From an uncultured Sphingopyxis sp. (lineage in GTDB: Bacteria; Pseudomonadota; Alphaproteobacteria; Sphingomonadales; Sphingomonadaceae): a stretch of DNA of 6,098 nucleotides. Numbering within the stretch: the stretch's first letter is position 1; every line of letters begins with the position of its first letter. The position numbers and the translations under genes are program-made. The notes beneath the pieces are model-generated. The model searched no databases, was not told the origin of the DNA, and was given only the letters and a program-made list of their open reading frames with translations. The stretch lies in the NCBI GenBank assembly GCA_936933955.1, contig CAKZIN010000059.1, forward strand, positions 1-6,098. The letters run 5' to 3'. Of this stretch, positions 5,692-6,098 are shown one piece after another.

Positions 5692-6098
5692 TCAGATCTC
5701 CGTCCGCTCTGCCAGCAACAAGGCATCTTCGACGTCGACGCCAAGGTACCGAACCGTGTTCTCGATCTTGGTGTGACCGAGCAGGATCTGAATAGCTCGA
5801 ATGTTGCCTGTGGCCCGGTAGATCATCGCAGCCTTCGTCCGCCGCAGCGAGTGCGTGCCATATTCAGACTTGCGCAGGCCAATGGCCGTCACCCATTCAT
5901 CGACCAGACGGGCATATTGGCGCGTGCTCATGTGGCCATTTTGATCAACGCGGCTCGGAAACAGATATTCATGCGTCGATCCTCCCCGGCGCTCGAGCCA
6001 GGCGATCAGGGTCGCACGGACGTCCGCCGTGAGCTCAAATTGGACGGGGCGATTGGTCTTTTGCTGGATGACAATCGCACGGTTCCGAACCTCCCCGC
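5692..6098 (-). CDS. Tyrosine recombinase/integrase, C-terminal part (runs off right edge)
   Basis: At least 134 residues of the catalytic domain of a tyrosine site-specific recombinase are present. The frame stays open to the window edge, so the N-terminus lies outside and the ATG at 5931 is internal. Numbering from the edge, the visible catalytic residues are Lys13 (QQKTNRP), His82 and Arg85 (THSLRRT), His108 (LLGHTK) and the nucleophile Tyr117 (NTVRYLGV). The first catalytic Arg would lie upstream. All visible catalytic positions are intact, so nothing indicates a pseudogene. These enzymes cut and rejoin DNA through a covalent 3'-phosphotyrosine, in phage or island integration, resolution or integron-like roles. 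Which applies is unclear without the N-terminal arm-binding region. It is convergent with the DUF1648-like gene. No att core or tRNA is visible beside it. Confidence 0.92.
   Translation of the reverse strand, partial: GEVRNRAIVIQQKTNRPVQFELTADVRATLIAWLERRGGSTHEYLFPSRVDQNGHMSTRQYARLVDEWVTAIGLRKSEYGTHSLRRTKAAMIYRATGNIRAIQILLGHTKIENTVRYLGVDVEDALLLAERTEI

Noticed and set aside
1..6098. tRNA, rRNA, CRISPR array or insertion-sequence ends
   Set aside because: No cloverleaf-like, regularly spaced repeat, rRNA-like or transposase-like sequence was seen on either strand by eye.

Overview
The window is GC-rich DNA of alphaproteobacterial character, most likely from a sphingomonad-type host. That placement is an inference from codon usage, protein style and gene content, not from a marker gene. 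It reads as an accessory stretch: a heavy-metal handling cluster on the left, an orphan gene with a HEPN-like N-terminal region in the middle, and a small membrane protein next to a tyrosine recombinase on the right.

Region 1 (1-215) has no convincing gene but holds an imperfect inverted repeat downstream of the metal operon. Region 2 (216-3238) is a divergent metal module. A MerR-family regulator (2831-3238, +) faces a two-gene operon read leftward: a short cation diffusion facilitator (CDF) exporter (2144-2782, -), then a cytochrome c-FTR1 fusion permease (216-2147, -) with a 4-base ATGA overlap. The 48 bases between the divergent starts contain a near-textbook MerR-type promoter. A -35 TTGATC and a -10 TATAGG are separated by 19 bp that hold a perfect 8-1-8 dyad, and transcription should begin essentially at the exporter start codon, so the operon mRNA is probably leaderless. 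Three sensor-type cysteines in the regulator, a CDF exporter and a PbrT/FTR1-like permease suggest a divalent metal response (Pb, Zn or Cd). The exact metal cannot be read from the sequence.

Region 3 (3239-3614) is mostly non-coding, with a weak hairpin after the regulator and a possible 70-codon ORF tucked behind the next gene. Region 4 (3615-4853, -) is a 412-residue protein of unknown function whose N-terminal third resembles HEPN-like helical domains. Region 5 (4854-5262) is a 409-base gap with lower GC than the metal operon by eye and no supported gene. Region 6 has a 115-residue DUF1648-like membrane protein (5263-5610, +). It converges on the C-terminal part of a tyrosine recombinase (5692-6098, -) that runs off the right edge. 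A strong GC hairpin lies between their stop codons.

The recombinase, the orphan gene and the metal cluster side by side fit a genomic island or plasmid accessory region. No attachment sites, insertion-sequence ends or CRISPR repeats were identified.
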